NCBI GenBank assembly: GCA_949987705.1 | Contig: OX465286.1 | Span: 12,939,092-13,003,091 of the forward strand | Reading direction: 5' to 3' | From: Thereva unica | Taxonomy: Eukaryota; Arthropoda; Insecta; Diptera; Therevidae | Length of the DNA: 64,000 nt | Shown here: positions 1-14,600 of the stretch, one piece after another | Numbering within the stretch: position 1 is the stretch's first letter | Layout of the letters: each line of letters starts with the position of its first letter | Notes under the pieces: model-generated | Database searches by the model: none | What the model was told of the DNA's origin: nothing | The model's input: the letters and a program-made list of their open reading frames with translations, nothing else | Made by a program: the position numbers and the translations under genes

Positions 1-3000
1 GAGTGGCCCTTTTTTGGATGGGAAATTGTTAGGGACCTCCCAGAGAGGCTGTGAATTCAATCTCACCCCGGGCTGACCAGTATTTCCCGAGATAATGGGC
101 ATTCTGCAGCCCCCTTGGGGAAATCCCAAAAGAGGGGATAACTCCCGAACCCCTTGGAATTTCTGGACCAAATTAAATGCGCTGAACTCGGGGGAGCGAG
201 CCCTTTCCAACGATACCCCATTCATTAAGATCCCAGCACTTTCGTGAAATCGACCAAAAATATCCCAAGGGGTACCCCTTTGAAAATTTTCCGGTTTTGG
301 GAAAATTCTGGAGTGGCCCTTTTTTGGATGGGAAATTGTTAGGGACCTCCCAGAGAGGCTGTGAATTCAATCTCACCCCGGGCTGACCAGTATTTCCCGA
401 GATAATGGGCATTCTGCAGCCCCCTTGGGGAAATCACAAAAGAGGGGATAACTCCCGAACCCCTTGGAATTTCTGGACCAAATTAAATGCGCTGAACTCG
501 GGGGAGCGAGCCCTTTCCAACGATACCCCATTCATTAAGATCCCAGCACTTTCGTGAAATCGACCAAAAATATCCCAAGGGGTACCCCTTTGAAAATTTT
601 CCGGTTTTGGGAAAATTCTGGAGTGGCCCTTTTTTGGATGGGAAATTGTTAGGGACCTCCCAGAGAGGCTGTGAATTCAATCTCACCCCGGGCTGACCAG
701 TATTTCCCGAGATAATGGGCATTCTGCAGCCCCCTTGGGGAAATCCCAAAAGAGGGGATAACTCCCGAACCCCTTGGAATTTCTGGACCAAATTAAGTGC
801 GCTGAACTCGGGGGAGCGAGCCCTTTCCAACGATACCCCATTCATTAAGATCCCAGCACTTTCGTGAAATCGACCAAAAATATCCCAAGGGGTACCCCTT
901 TGAAAATTTTCCGGTTTTGGGAAAATTCTGGAGTGGCCCTTTTTTGGATGGGAAATTGTTAGGGACCTCCCAGAGAGGCTGTGAATTCAATCTCACCCCG
1001 GGCTGACCAGTATTTCCCGAGATAATGGGCATTCTGCAGCCCCCTTGGGGAAATCCCAAAAGAGGGGATAACTCCCGAACCCCTTGGAATTTCTGGACCA
1101 AATTAAATGCGCTGAACTCGGGGGAGCGAGCCCTTTCCAACGATACCCCATTCATTAAGATCCCAGCACTTTCGTGAAATCGACCAAAAATATCCCAAGG
1201 GGTACCCCTTTGAAAATTTTCCGGTTTTGGGAAAATTCTGGAGTGGCCCTTTTTTGGATGGGAAATTGTTAGGGATCTCCCAGAGAGGCTGTGAATTCAA
1301 TCCCACCCCGGGCTGACCAGTATTTCCCGAGATAATGGGCATTCTGCAGCCCCCTTGGGGAAATCCCAAAAGAGGGGATAACTCCCGAACCCCTTGGAAT
1401 TTCTGGACCAAATTAAATGCGCTGAACTCGGGGGAGCGAGCCCTTTCCAACGATACCCCATTCATTAAGATCCCAGCACTTTCGTGAAATCGACCAAAAA
1501 TATCCCAAGGGGTACCCCTTTGAAAATTTTCCGGTTTTGGGAAAATTCTGGAGTGGCCCTTTTTTGGATGGGAAATTGTTAGGGATCTCCCAGAGAGGCT
1601 GTGAATTCAATCTCACCCCGGGCTGACCAGTATTTCCCGAGATAATGGGCATTCTGCAGCCCCCTTGGGGAAATCACAAAAGAGGGGATAACTCCCGAAC
1701 CCCTTGGAATTTCTGGACCAAATTAAATGCGCTGAACTCGGGGGAGCGAGCCCTTTCCAACGATACCCCATTCATTAAGATCCCAGCACTTTCGTGAAAT
1801 CGACCAAAAATATCCCAAGGGGTACCCCTTTGAAAATTTTCCGGTTTTGGGAAAATTCTGGAGTGGCCCTTTTTTGGATGGGAAATTGTTAGGGATCTCC
1901 CAGAGAGGCTGTGAATTCAATCTCACCCCGGGCTGACCAGTATTTCCCGAGATAATGGGCATTCTGCAGCCCCCTTGGGGAAATCACAAAAGAGGGGATA
2001 ACTCCCGAACCCCTTGGAATTTCTGGACCAAATTAAGTGCGCTGAACTCGGGGGAGCGAGCCCTTTTCAACGATCCCCATTCATTAAGATCCCAGCACTT
2101 TCGTGAAATCGACCAAAAATATCCCAAGGGGTACCCCTTTGAAAATTTTCCGGTTTTGGGAAACTTCTGGAGTGGCCCTTTTTTGGATGGGAAATTGTTA
2201 GGGACCTCCCAGAGAGGCTGTGAATTCAATCTCACCCCGGGCTGACCAGTATTTCCCGAGATAATGGGCATTCTGCAGCCCCCTTGGGGAAATCACAAAA
2301 GAGGGGATAACTCCCGAACCCCTTGGAATTTCTGGACCAAATTAAATGCGCTGAACTCGGGGGAGCGAGCCCTTTCCAACGATACCCCATTCATTAAGAT
2401 CCCAGCACTTTCGTGAAATCGACCAAAAATATCCCAAGGGGTACCCCTTTGAAAATTTTCCGGTTTTGGGAAAATTCTGGAGTGGCCCTTTTTTGGATGG
2501 GAAATTGTTAGGGATCTCCCAGAGAGGCTGTGAATTCAATCTCACCCCGGGCTGACCAGTATTTCCCGAGATAATGGGCATTCTGCAGCCCCCTTGGGGA
2601 AATCACAAAAGAGGGGATAACTCCCGAACCCCTTGGAATTTCTGGACCAAATTAAGTGCGCTGAACTCGGGGGAGCGAGCCCTTTCCAACGATCCCCATT
2701 CATTAAGATCCCAGCACTTTCGTGAAATCGACCAAAAATATCCCAAGGGGTACCCCTTTGAAAATTTTCCGGTTTTGGGAAACTTCTGGAGTGGCCCTTT
2801 TTTGGATGGGAAATTGTTAGGGACCTCCCAGAGAGGCTGTGAATTCAATCTCACCCCGGGCTGACCAGTATTTCCCGAGATAATGGGCATTCTGCAGCCC
2901 CCTTGGGGAAATCACAAAAGAGGGGATAACTCCCGAACCCCTTGGAATTTCTGGACCAAATTAAGTGCGCTGAACTCGGGGGAGCGAGCCCTTTCCAACG

Positions 3001-6000
3001 ATCCCCATTCATTAAGATCCCAGCACTTTCGTGAAATCGACCAAAAATATCCCAAGGGGTACCCCTTTGAAAATTTTCCGGTTTTGGGAAAATTCTGGAG
3101 TGGCCCTCTTTTGGATGGGAAATTGTTAGGGATCTCCCAGAGAGGCTGTGAATTCAATCTCACCCCGGGCTGACCAGTATTTCCCGAGATAATGGGCATT
3201 CTGCAGCCCCCTTGGGGAAATCACAAAAGAGGGGATAACTCCCGAACCCCTTGGAATTTCTGGACCAAATTAAGTGCGCTGAACTCGGGGGAGCGAGCCC
3301 TTTCCATCGATCCCCATTCATTAAGATCCCAGCACTTTCGTGAAATCGACCAAAAATATCCCAAGGGGTACCCCTTTGAAAATTTTCCGGTTTTGAGAAA
3401 ATTCTGGAGTGGCCCTTTTTTGGATGGGAAATTGTGAGGGACCTCCCAGAGAGGCTGTGAATTCAATCTCACCCCGGGCTGACCAGTATTTCCCGAGATA
3501 ATGGGCATTCTGCAGCCCCCTTGGGGAAATCACAAAAGAGGGGATAACTCCCGAACCCCTTGGAATTTCTGGACCAAATTAAGTGCGCTGAACTCGGGGG
3601 AGCGAGCCCTTTCCAACGATACCCCATTCATTAAGATCCCAGCACTTTCGTGAAATCGACCAAAAATATCCCAAGGGGTACCCCTTTGAAAATTTTCCGG
3701 TTTTGGGAAAATTCTGGAGTGGCCCTTTTTTGGATGGGAAATTGTTAGGGACCTCCCAGAGAGGCTGTGAATTCAATCTCACCCCGGGCTGACCAGTATT
3801 TCCCGAGATAATGGGCATTCTGCAGCCCCCTTGGGGAAATCACAAAAGAGGGGATAACTCCCGAACCCCTTGGAATTTCTGGACCAAATTAAATGCGCTG
3901 AACTCGGGGGAGCGAGCCCTTTCCAACGATACCCCATTCATTAAGATCCCAGCACTTTCGTGAAATCGACCAAAAATATCCCAAGGGGTACCCCTTTGAA
4001 AATTTTCCGGTTTTGGGAAAATTCTGGAGTGGCCCTTTTTTGGATGGGAAATTGTTAGGGACCTCCCAGAGAGGCTGTGAATTCAATCTCACCCCGGGCT
4101 GACCAGTATTTCCCGAGATAATGGGCATTCTGCAGCCCCCTTGAGGAAATCACAAAAGAGGGGATAACTCCCGAACCCCTTGGAATTTCTGGACCAAATT
4201 AAGTGCGCTGAACTCGGGGGAGCGAGCCCTTTCCAACGATACTCCATTCATTAAGATCCCAGCACTTTCGTGAAATCGACCAAAAATATCCCAAGGGGTA
4301 CCCCTTTGAAAATTTTCCGGTTTTGGGAAAATTCTGGAGTGGCTCTTTTTTGGATGGGAAATTGTGAGGGACCTCCCAGAGAGGCTGTGAATTCAATCTC
4401 ACCCCGGGCTGACCAGTATTTCCCGAGATAATGGGCATTCTGCAGCCCCCTTGGGGAAATCACAAAAGAGGGGATAACTCCCGAACCCCTTGGAATTTCT
4501 GGACCAAATTAAGTGCGCTGAACTCGGGGGAGCGAGCCCTTTTCAACGATCCCCATTCATTAAGATCCCAGCACTTTCGTGAAATCGACCAAAAATATCC
4601 CAAGGGGTACCCCTTTGAAAATTTTCCGGTTTTGGGAAACTTCTGGAGTGGCCCTTTTTTGGATGGGAAATTGTTAGGGACCTCCCAGAGAGGCTGTGAA
4701 TTCAATCTCACCCCGGGCTGACCAGTATTTCCCGAGATAATGGGCATTCTGCAGCCCCCTTGGGGAAATCACAAAAGAGGGGATAACTCCCGAACCCCTT
4801 GGAATTTCTGGACCAAATTAAATGCGCTGAACTCGGGGGAGCGAGCCCTTTCCAACGATACCCCATTCATTAAGATCCCAGCACTTTCGTGAAATCGACC
4901 AAAAATATCCCAAGGGGTACCCCTTTGAAAATTTTCCGGTTTTGGGAAAATTCTGGAGTGGCCCTTTTTTGGATGGGAAATTGTTAGGGATCTCCCAGAG
5001 AGGCTGTGAATTCAATCTCACCCCGGGCTGACCAGTATTTCCCGAGATAATGGGCATTCTGCAGCCCCCTTGGGGAAATCACAAAAGAGGGGATAACTCC
5101 CGAACCCCTTGGAATTTCTGGACCAAATTAAGTGCGCTGAACTCGGGGGAGCGAGCCCTTTCCAACGATCCCCATTCATTAAGATCCCAGCACTTTCGTG
5201 AAATCGACCAAAAATATCCCAAGGGGTACCCCTTTGAAAATTTTCCGGTTTTGGGAAAATTCTGGAGTGGCCCTTTTTTGGATGGGAAATTGTGAGGGAC
5301 CTCCCAGAGAGGCTGTGAATTCAATCTCACCCCGGGCTGACCAGTATTTCCCGAGATAATGGGCATTCTGCAGCCCCCTTGGGGAAATCACAAAAGAGGG
5401 GATAACTCCCGAACCCCTTGGAATTTCTGGACCAAATTAAGTGCGCTGAACTCGGGGGAGCGAGCCCTTTCCAACGATCCCCATTCATTAAGATCCCAGC
5501 ACTTTCGTGAAATCGACCAAAAATATCCCAAGGGGTACCCCTTTGAAAATTTTCCGGTTTTGGAAAAATTCTGGAGTGGCCCTTTTTTGGATGGGAAGTT
5601 GTTAGGGACCTCCCAGAGAGGCTGTGAATTCAATCTCACCCCGGGCTGACCAGTATTTCCCGAGATAATGGGCATTCTGCAGCCCCCTTGGGGAAATCAC
5701 AAAAGAGCGGATAACTCCCGAACCCCTTGGAATTTCTGGACCAAATTAAGTGCGCTGAACTCGGGGGAGCGAGCCCTTTCCAACGATACTCCATTCATTA
5801 AGATCCCAGCACTTTCGTGAAATCGACCAAAAATATCCCAAGGGGTACCCCTTTGAAAATTTTCCGGTTTTGGGAAAATTCTGGAGTGGCCCTTTTTTGG
5901 ATGGGAAATTGTTAGGGATCTCCCAGAGAGGCTGTGAATTCAATCTCACCCCGGGCTGACCAGTATTTCCCGAGATAATGGGCATTCTGCAGCCCCCTTG

Positions 6001-9000
6001 GGGAAATCCCAAAAGAGGGGATAACTCCCGAACCCCTTGGAATTTCTGGACCAAATTAAGTGCGCTGAACTCGGGGGAGCGAGCCCTTTCCAACGATACC
6101 CCATTCATTAAGATCCCAGCACTTTCGTGAAATCGACCAAAAATATCCCAAGGGGTACCCCTTTGAAAATTTTCCGGTTTTGGGAAAATTCTGGAGTGGC
6201 CCTTTTTTGGATGGGAAATTGTTAGGGACCTCCCAGAGAGGCTGTGAATTCAATCTCACCCCGGGCTGACCAGTATTTCCCGAGATAATGGGCATTCTGC
6301 AGCCCCCTTGGGGAAATCACAAAAGAGGGGATAACTCCCGAACCCCTTGGAATTTCTGGACCAAATTAAGTGCGCTGAACTCGGGGGAGCGAGCCCTTTC
6401 CAACGATACTCCATTCATTAAGATCCCAGCACTTTCGTGAAATCGACCAAAAATATCCCAAGGGGTACCCCTTTGAAAATTTTCCGGTTTTGGGAAAATT
6501 CTGGAGTGGCCCTTTTTTGGATGGGAAATTGTTAGGGATCTCCCAGAGAGGCTGTGAATTCAATCTCACCCCGGGCTGACCAGTATTTCCCGAGATAATG
6601 GGCATTCTGCAGCCCCCTTGGGGAAATCACAAAAGAGGGGATAACTCCCGAACCCCTTGGAATTTCTGGACCAAATTAAGTGCGCTGAACTCGGGGGAGC
6701 GAGCCCTTTCCAACGATACCCCATTCATTAAGATCCCAGCACTTTCGTGAAATCTACCAAAAATATCCCAAGGGGTACCCCTTTGAAAATTTTCCGGTTT
6801 TGGGAAAATTCTGGAGTGGCCCTTTTTTGGATGGGAAATTGTTAGGGACCTCCCAGAGAGGCTGTGAATTCAATCTCACCCCGGGCTGACCAGTATTTCC
6901 CGAGATAATGGGCATTCTGCAGCCCCCTTGGGGAAATCACAAAAGAGGGGATAACTCCCGAACCCCTTGGAATTTCTGGACCAAATTAAGTGCGCTGAAC
7001 TCGGGGGAGCGAGCCCTTTCCAACGATACTCCATTCATTAAGATCCCAGCACTTTCGTGAAATCGACCAAAAATATCCCAAGGGGTACCCCTTTGAAAAT
7101 TTTCCGGTTTTGGGAAAATTCTGGAGTGGCCCTTTTTTGGATGGGAAATTGTTAGGGACCTCCCAGAGAGGCTGTGAATTCAATCTCACCCCGGGCTGAC
7201 CAGTATTTCCCGAGATAATGGGCATTCTGCAGCCCCCTTGGGGAAATCACAAAAGAGGGGATAACTCCCGAACCCCTTGGAATTTCTGGACCAAATTAAG
7301 TGCGCTGAACTCGGGGGAGCGAGCCCTTTCCAACGATACTCCATTCATTAAGATCCCAGCACTTTCGTGAAATCGACCAAAAATATCCCAAGGGGTACCC
7401 CTTTGAAAATTTTCCGGTTTTGGGAAAATTCTGGAGTGGCCCTTTTTTGGATGGGAAATTGTTAGGGATCTCCCAAAGAGGCTGTGAATTCAATCTCACC
7501 CCGGGCTGACCAGTATTTCCCGAGATAATGGGCATTCTGCAGCCCCCTTGGGGAAATAACAAAAGAGGGGATAACTCCCGAACCCCTTGGAATTTCTGGA
7601 CCAAATTAAATGCGCTGAACTCGGGGGAGCGAGCCCTTTCCAACGATACCCCATTCATTAAGATCCCAGCACTTTCGTGAAATCGACCTAAAATATCCCA
7701 AGGGGTACCCCTTTGAAAATTTTCCGGTTTTGGGAAAATTCTGGAGTGGCCCTTTTTTGGATGGGAAATTGTTAGGGATCTCCCAGAGAGGCTGTGAATT
7801 CAATCTCACCCCGGGCTGACCAGTATTTCCCGAGATAATGGGCATTCTGCAGCCCCCTTGGGGAAATCACAAAAGAGGGGATAACTCCCGAACCCCTTGG
7901 AATTTCTGGACCAAATTAAGTGCGCTGAACTCGGGGGAGCGAGCCCTTTCCAACGATACCCCATTCATTAAGATCCCAGCACTTTCGTGAAATCGACCAA
8001 AAATATCCCAAGGGGTACCCCTTTGAAAATTTTCCGGTTTTGGGAAAATTCTGGAGTGGCCCTTTTTTGGATGGGAAATTGTTAGGGATCTCCCAGAGAG
8101 GCTGTGAATTCAATCTCACCCCGGGCTGACCAGTATTTCCCGAGATAATGGGCATTCTGCAGCCCCCTTGGGGAAATCACAAAAGAGGGGATAACTCCCG
8201 AACCCCTTGGAATTTCTGGACCAAATTAAATGCGCTGAACTCGGGGGAGCGAGCCCTTTCCAACGATACCCCATTCATTAAGATCCCAGCACTTTCGTGA
8301 AATCGACCAAAAATATCCCAAGGGGTACCCCTTTGAAAATTTTCCGGTTTTGGGAAAATTCTGGAGTGGCCCTTTTTTGGATGGGAAATTGTTAGGGATC
8401 TCCCAGAGAGGCTGTGAATTCAATCTCACCCCGGGCTGACCAGTATTTCCCGAGATAATGGGCATTCTGCAGCCCCCTTGGGGAAATCACAAAAGAGGGG
8501 ATAACTCCCGAACCCCTTGGAATTTCTGGACCAAATTAAGTGCGCTGAACTCGGGGGAGCGAGCCCTTTCCAACGATCCCCATTCATTAAGATCCCAGCA
8601 CTTTCGTGAAATCGACCAAAAATATCCCAAGGGGTACCCCTTTGAAAATTTTCCGGTTTTGGGAAAATTCTGGAGTGGCCCTTTTTTGGATGGGAAATTG
8701 TTAGGGATCTCCCAGAGAGGCTGTGAATTCAATCTCACCCCGGGCTGACCAGTATTTCCCGAGATAATGGGCATTCTGCAGCCCCCTTGGGGAAATCACA
8801 AAAGAGGGGATAACTCCCGAACCCCTTGGAATTTCTGGACCAAATTAAGTGCGCTGAACTCGGGGGAGCGAGCCCTTTCCAACGATCCCCATTCATTAAG
8901 ATCCCAGCACTTTCGTGAAATCGACCAAAAATATCCCAAGGGGTACCCCTTTGAAAATTTTCCGGTTTTGGGAAAATTCTGGAGTGGCCCTTTTTTGGAT

Positions 9001-9911
9001 GGGAAATTGTTAGGGATCTCCCAGAGAGGCTGTGAATTCAATCTCACCCCGGGCTGACCAGTATTTCCCGAGATAATGGGCATTCTGCAGCCCCCTTGGG
9101 GAAATCACAAAAGAGGGGATAACTCCCGAACCCCTTGGAATTTCTGGACCAAATTAAGTGCGCTGAACTCGGGGGAGCGAGCCCTTTCCAACGATACTCC
9201 ATTCATTAAGATCACAGCACTTTCGTGAAATCGACCAAAAATATCCCAAGGGGTACCCCTTTGAAAATTTTCCGGTTTTGGGAAAATTCTGGAGTGGCCC
9301 TTTTTTGGATGGGAAATTGTTAGGGACCTCCCAGAGAGGCTGTGAATTCAATCTCACCCCGGGCTGACCAGTATTTCCCGAGATAATGGGCATTCTGCAG
9401 CCCCCTTGGGGAAATCACAAAAGAGGGGATAACTCCCGAACCCCTTGGAATTTCTGGACCAAATTAAGTGCGCTGAACTCGGGGGAGCGAGCCCTTTCCA
9501 ACGATACCCCATTCATTAAGATCCCAGCACTTTCGTGAAATCGACCAAAAATATCCCAAGGGGTACCCCTTTGAAAATTTTCCGGTTTTGGGAAAATTCT
9601 GGAGTGGCCCTTTTTTGGATGGGAAATTGTTAGGGACCTCCCAGAGAGGCTGTGAATTCAATCTCACCCCGGGCTGACCAGTATTTCCCGAGATAATGGG
9701 CATTCTGCAGCCCCCTTGGGGAAATCCCAAAAGAGGGGATAACTCCCGAACCCCTTGGAATTTCTGGACCAAATTAAGTGCGCTGAACTCGGGGGAGCGA
9801 GCCCTTTCCAACGATACCCCATTCATTAAGATCCCAGCACTTTCGTGAAATCGACCAAAAATATCCCAAGGGGTACCCCTTTGAAAATTTTCCGGTTTTG
9901 GGAAAATTCTG
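1..9911. repeat. Satellite zone A (AAATTAA(A/G)TGC-type monomers)
   Basis: In this part the monomers read CCAAATTAAATGC or CCAAATTAAGTGC before the CGCTGAACTCGG block, have CTCCCAGAGAGG, and often have GGGATCTCC instead of GGGACCTCC. Nine copies have lost one A in CGATACCCC (near 2072, 2691, 3001, 3309, 4549, 5167, 5477, 8576 and 8885), which gives 309-bp monomers. Some copies carry AAATCCCAAAAG instead of AAATCACAAAAG, and others CGATACTCC instead of CGATACCCC. These variants are rare or absent further right, so this zone has been homogenised separately. Confidence 0.85.
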
Positions 9912-10221
9912 GAGTGGCCCTCTTTGTGGTGGGAACTTGTTAGGGACCTCCCAGGGAGGCTGTGAATTCAATCCCACCCCGGGCTGACCAGTATTTCCCG
10001 AGATAATGGGCATTCTGTAGCCCCCTTGGGGAAATCACAAAAGAGGGGATAACTCCCGAACCCCTTGGAATTTCTGGACCAAATTGAGTGCGCTGAACTC
10101 GGGGGAGCGAGCCCTTTCCAACGATACCCCATTCATTAAGATCCCAGCACTTTCGTGAAATCGACCAAAAATATCCCAAGGGGTACCCCTTTGAAAATTT
10201 TCCGGTTTTGGGAAAATTCTG
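9912..10221. repeat. Divergent satellite monomer at the zone A/B transition
   Basis: This monomer reads CCCTCTTTGTGGTGGGAACT where its neighbours read CCCTTTTTTGGATGGGAAAT. It also combines CCCAGGGAGG with CAATCCCACC. It is the most divergent copy of the first 10 kb and lies where zone A variants give way to mixed types. Confidence 0.8.
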
Positions 10222-10508
10222 GAGTGGCCCTTTTTTGGATGGGAAATTGTTAGGGACCTCCCAGAGAGGCTGTGAATTCAATCTCACCCCGGGCTGACTA
10301 GTATTTCCCGAGATAATGGGCATTCTGCAGCCCCCTTGGGGAAATCACAAAAGAGGGGATAACTCCCGAACCCCTTGGAATTTCTGGACCAAATTAAGTG
10401 CGCTGAACTCGGGGGAGCGAGCCCTTTCCAACGATACCCCATTCATTAAGATCCCGGCACTTTCGTGAAATCGACCAAAAATATCCCAAGGGTTTTGGGA
10501 AAATTCTG
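10222..10508. repeat. Internally deleted satellite monomer (287 bp)
   Basis: After ATATCCCAAG (10481-10490) the sequence jumps to GGTTTTGGGA. It lacks the 23 bp that normally hold most of the GGGGTACCCC dyad and the GAAAATTTTCC block. Start-to-start distance to the next monomer is 287 bp. It is the only such deletion I see in the array. Confidence 0.9.
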
Positions 10509-11610
10509 GAGTGGCCCTTTTTTGGATGGGAAATTGTTAGGGACCTCCCAGAGAGGCTGTGAATTCAATCTCACCCCGGGCTGACCAGTATTTCCCGAGA
10601 TAATGGGCATTCTGCTGCCCCCCTTGGGCAAATCACAAAAGAGGGGATAACTCCCGAACCCCTTGGAATTTCTGGACCTAATCAAGTGCGCTGAACTCGG
10701 GCGAGCGAGCCCTTTCCAACGATACCCCATTCATTAAGATCCCAGCACTTTCGTGAAATCGACCAAAAATATCCCAAGGGGTACCCCTTTGAAAATTTTC
10801 CGGTTTTGGGAAAATTCTGGAGTGGCCCTTTTTTGGATGGGAAATTGTTAGGGACCTCACAGAGAGGCTGTGAATTCAATCTCACCCCGGGCTGACCAGT
10901 ATTTCCCGAGATAATGGGCATTCTGCAGCCCCCCTTGGGCAAATCACAAAAGAGGGGATAACTCCCGAACCCCTTGGAATTTCTGGACCAAATCAAGTGC
11001 GCTGAACTCGGGCGAGCGAGCCCTTTCCAACGATACCCCATTCATTAAGATCCCAGCACTTTCGTGAAATCGACCAAAAATATCCCAAGGGGTACCCCTT
11101 TGAAAATTTTCCGGTTTTGGGAAAATTCTGGAGTGGCCCTTTTTTGGATGGGAAATTGTTAGGGACCTCCCAGAGAGGCTGTGAATTCAATCTCACCCCG
11201 GGCTGACCAGTATTTCCCGAGATAATGGGCATTCTGCAGCCCACTTAGGGAAATCACAAAAGAGGGGATAACTCCCGAACCCCTTGGAATTTCTGGACCA
11301 AATTAAGTGCGCTGAACTCGGGGGAGCGAGCCCTTTCCAACGATACCCCATTCATTAAGATCCCAGCACTTTCGTGAAATCGACCAAAAATATCCCAAGG
11401 GGTACCCCTTTGAAAATTTTCCGGTTTTGGGAAAATTCTGGAGTGGCCCTTTTTTGGATGGGAAATTGTTAGGGACCTCCCAGAGAGGCTGTGAATTCAA
11501 TCTCACCCCGGGCTGACCAGTATTTCCCGAGATAATGGGCATTCTGCAGCCCCCTTGGGGAAATCACAAAAGAGGGAATAACTCCCGAACCCCTTGGAAT
11601 TTCTGGACCA

Positions 11611-14600
11611 ACTCGAGTGCGCTGAACTCGGGAGAGCGAGCCCTTTCCAACGATACCCCATTCATTAAGATCCCAGCACTTTCGTGAAATCGACCAAAAA
11701 TATCCCAAGGGGTACCCCTTTGAAAATTTTCCGGTTTTGGGAAAATTCTGGAGTGGCCCTTTTTGGGGGGAAATTGCTAGGGACCTCCCAGGGAGGCTGT
11801 GAATTCAATCTCACCCCGGGCTGACCAGTATTTCCCGAGATAATGGGCATTCTGCAGCCCCCTTGGGGAAATCACAAAAGAGGGGATAACTCCCGAACCC
11901 CTTGGAATTTCTGGACCAAATTAAGTGCGCTGAACTCGGGGGAGCGAGCCCTTTCCAACGATACCCCATTCATTAAGATCCCAGCACTTTCGTGAAATCG
12001 ACCAAAAATATCCCAAGGGGTACCCCTTTGAAAATTTTCCGGTTTTGGGAAAATTCTGGAGTGGCCCTTTTTTGGATGGGAAATTGTTAGGGACCTCCCA
12101 GAGAGGCTGTGAATTCAATCCCACCCCGGGCTGACCAGTATTTCCCGAGATAATGGGCATTCTGCAGCCCCCTTGGGGAAATCACAAAAGAGGGGATAAC
12201 TCCCGAACCCCTTGGAATTTCTGGACCAAATCAAGTGCGCTGAACTCGGGGGAGCGAGCCCTTTCCAACGATACCCCATTCATTAAGATCCCAGCACTTT
12301 CGTGAAATCGACCAAAAATATCCCAAGGGGTACCCCTTTGAAAATTTTCCGGTTTTGGGAAAATTCTGGAGTGGCCCTTTTTGGATGGGAAATTGTTAGG
12401 GACCTCCCAGAGAGGCTGTGAATTCAATCTCAGTCCGGGCTGACCAGTATTTCCCGAGATAATGGGCATTCTGCAGCCCCCTTGGGGAAATCACAAAAGA
12501 GGGAATAACTCCCGAACCCCTTGGAATTTCTGGACCAACTCGAGTGCGCTGAACTCGGGAGAGCGAGCCCTTTCCAACGATACCCCATTCATTAAGATCC
12601 CAGCACTTTCGTGAAATCGACCAAAAATATCCCAAGGGGTACCCCTTTGAAAATTTTCCGGTTTTGGGAAAATTCTGGAGTGGCCCTTTTTGGGGGGAAA
12701 TTGCTAGGGACCTCCCAGGGAGGCTGTGAATTCAATCTCACCCCGGGCTGACCAGTATTTCCCGAGATAATGGGCATTCTGCAGCCCCCTTGGGGAAATC
12801 ACAAAAGAGGGGATAACTCCCGAACCCCTTGGAATTTCTGGACCAAATCAAGTGCGCTGAACTCGGGGGAGCGAGCCCTTTCCAACGATACCCCATTCAT
12901 TAAGATCCCAACACTTTCGTGAAATCGACCAAAAATATCCCAAGGGGTACCCCTTTGAAAATTTTCCGGTTTTGGGAAAATTCTGGAGTGGCCCTTTTTT
13001 GGATGGGAAATTGTTAGGGACCTCCCAGAGAGGCTGTGAATTCAATCCCACCCCGGGCTGACCAGTATTTCCCGAGATAATGGGCATTCTGCAGCCCCCT
13101 TGGGGAAATCACAAAAGAGGGGATAACTCCCGAACCCCTTGGAATTTCTGGACCAAATCAAGTGCGCTGAACTCGGGGGAGCGAGCCCTTTCCAACGATA
13201 CCCCATTCATTAAGATCCCAACACTTTCGTGAAATCGACCAAAAATATCCCAAGGGGTACCCCTTTGAAAATTTTCCGGTTTTGGGAAAATTCTGGAGTG
13301 GCCCTTTTTTGGATGGGAAATTGTTAGGGACCTCCCAGAGAGGCTGTGAATTCAATCCCACCCCGGGCTGACCAGTATTTCCCGAGATAATGGGCATTCT
13401 GCAGCCCCCTTGGGGAAATCACAAAAGAGGGGATAACTCCCGAACCCCTTGGAATTTCTGGACCAAATCAAGTGCGCTGAACTCGGGGGAGCGAGCCCTT
13501 TCCAACGATACCCCATTCATTAAGATCCCAACACTTTCGTGAAATCGACCAAAAATATCCCAAGGGGTACCCCTTTGAAAATTTTCCGGTTTTGGGAAAA
13601 TTCTGGAGTGGCCCTTTTTTGGATGGGAAATTGTTAGGGACCTCCCAGAGAGGCTGTGAATTCAATCCCACCCCGGGCTGACCAGTATTTCCCGAGATAA
13701 TGGGCATTCTGCAGCCCCCTTGGGGAAATCACAAAAGTGGGGATAACTCCCGAACCCCTTGGAATTTCTGGACCAAATCAAGTGCGCTGAACTCGGGGGA
13801 GCGAGCCCTTTCCAACGATACCCCATTCATTAAGATCCCAACACTTTCGTGAAATCGACCAAAAATATCCCAAGGGGTACCCCTTTGAAAATTTTCCGGT
13901 TTTGGGAAAATTCTGGAGTGGCCCTTTTTTGGATGGGAAATTGTTAGGGACCTCCCAGAGAGGCTGTGAATTCAATCTCACCACGGGCTGACCAGTATTT
14001 CCCGAGATAATGGGCATTCTGCAGCCCCCTTGGGGAAATCACAAAAGAGGGGATAACTCCCGAACCCCTTGGAATTTCTGGACCAAATCAAGTGCGCTGA
14101 ACTCGGGGGAGCGAGCCCTTTCCAACGATACCCCATTCATTAAGATCCCAGCACTTTCGTGAAATCGACCAAAAATATCCCAAGGGGTACCCCTTTGAAA
14201 ATTTTCCGGTTTTGGGAAAATTCTGGAGTGGCCCTTTTTGGATGGGAAATTGTTAGGGACCTCCCAGAGAGGCTGTGAATTCAATCTCACCCCGGGCTGA
14301 CCAGTATTTCCCGAGATAATGGGCATTCTGCAGCCCCCTTGGGGAAATCACAAAAGAGGGGATAACTCCCGAACCCCTTGGAATTTCTGGACCAACTCGA
14401 GTGCGCTGAACTCGGGAGAGCGAGCCCTTTCCAACGATACCACATTCATTAAGATCCCAGCACTTTCGTGAAATCGACCAAAAATATCCCAAGGGGTACC
14501 CCTTTGAAAATTTTCCGGTTTTGGGAAAATTCTGGAGTGGCCCTTTTTGGGGGGAAATTGCTAGGGACCTCCCAGGGAGGCTGTGAATTCAATCTCACCC

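Noticed and set aside
241..265. CENP-B box-like motif (CTTTCGTGAAATCGACC) in each monomer
   Set aside because: Only the TTCG part fits. The required CGGG half is missing, so it does not meet the CENP-B box consensus.
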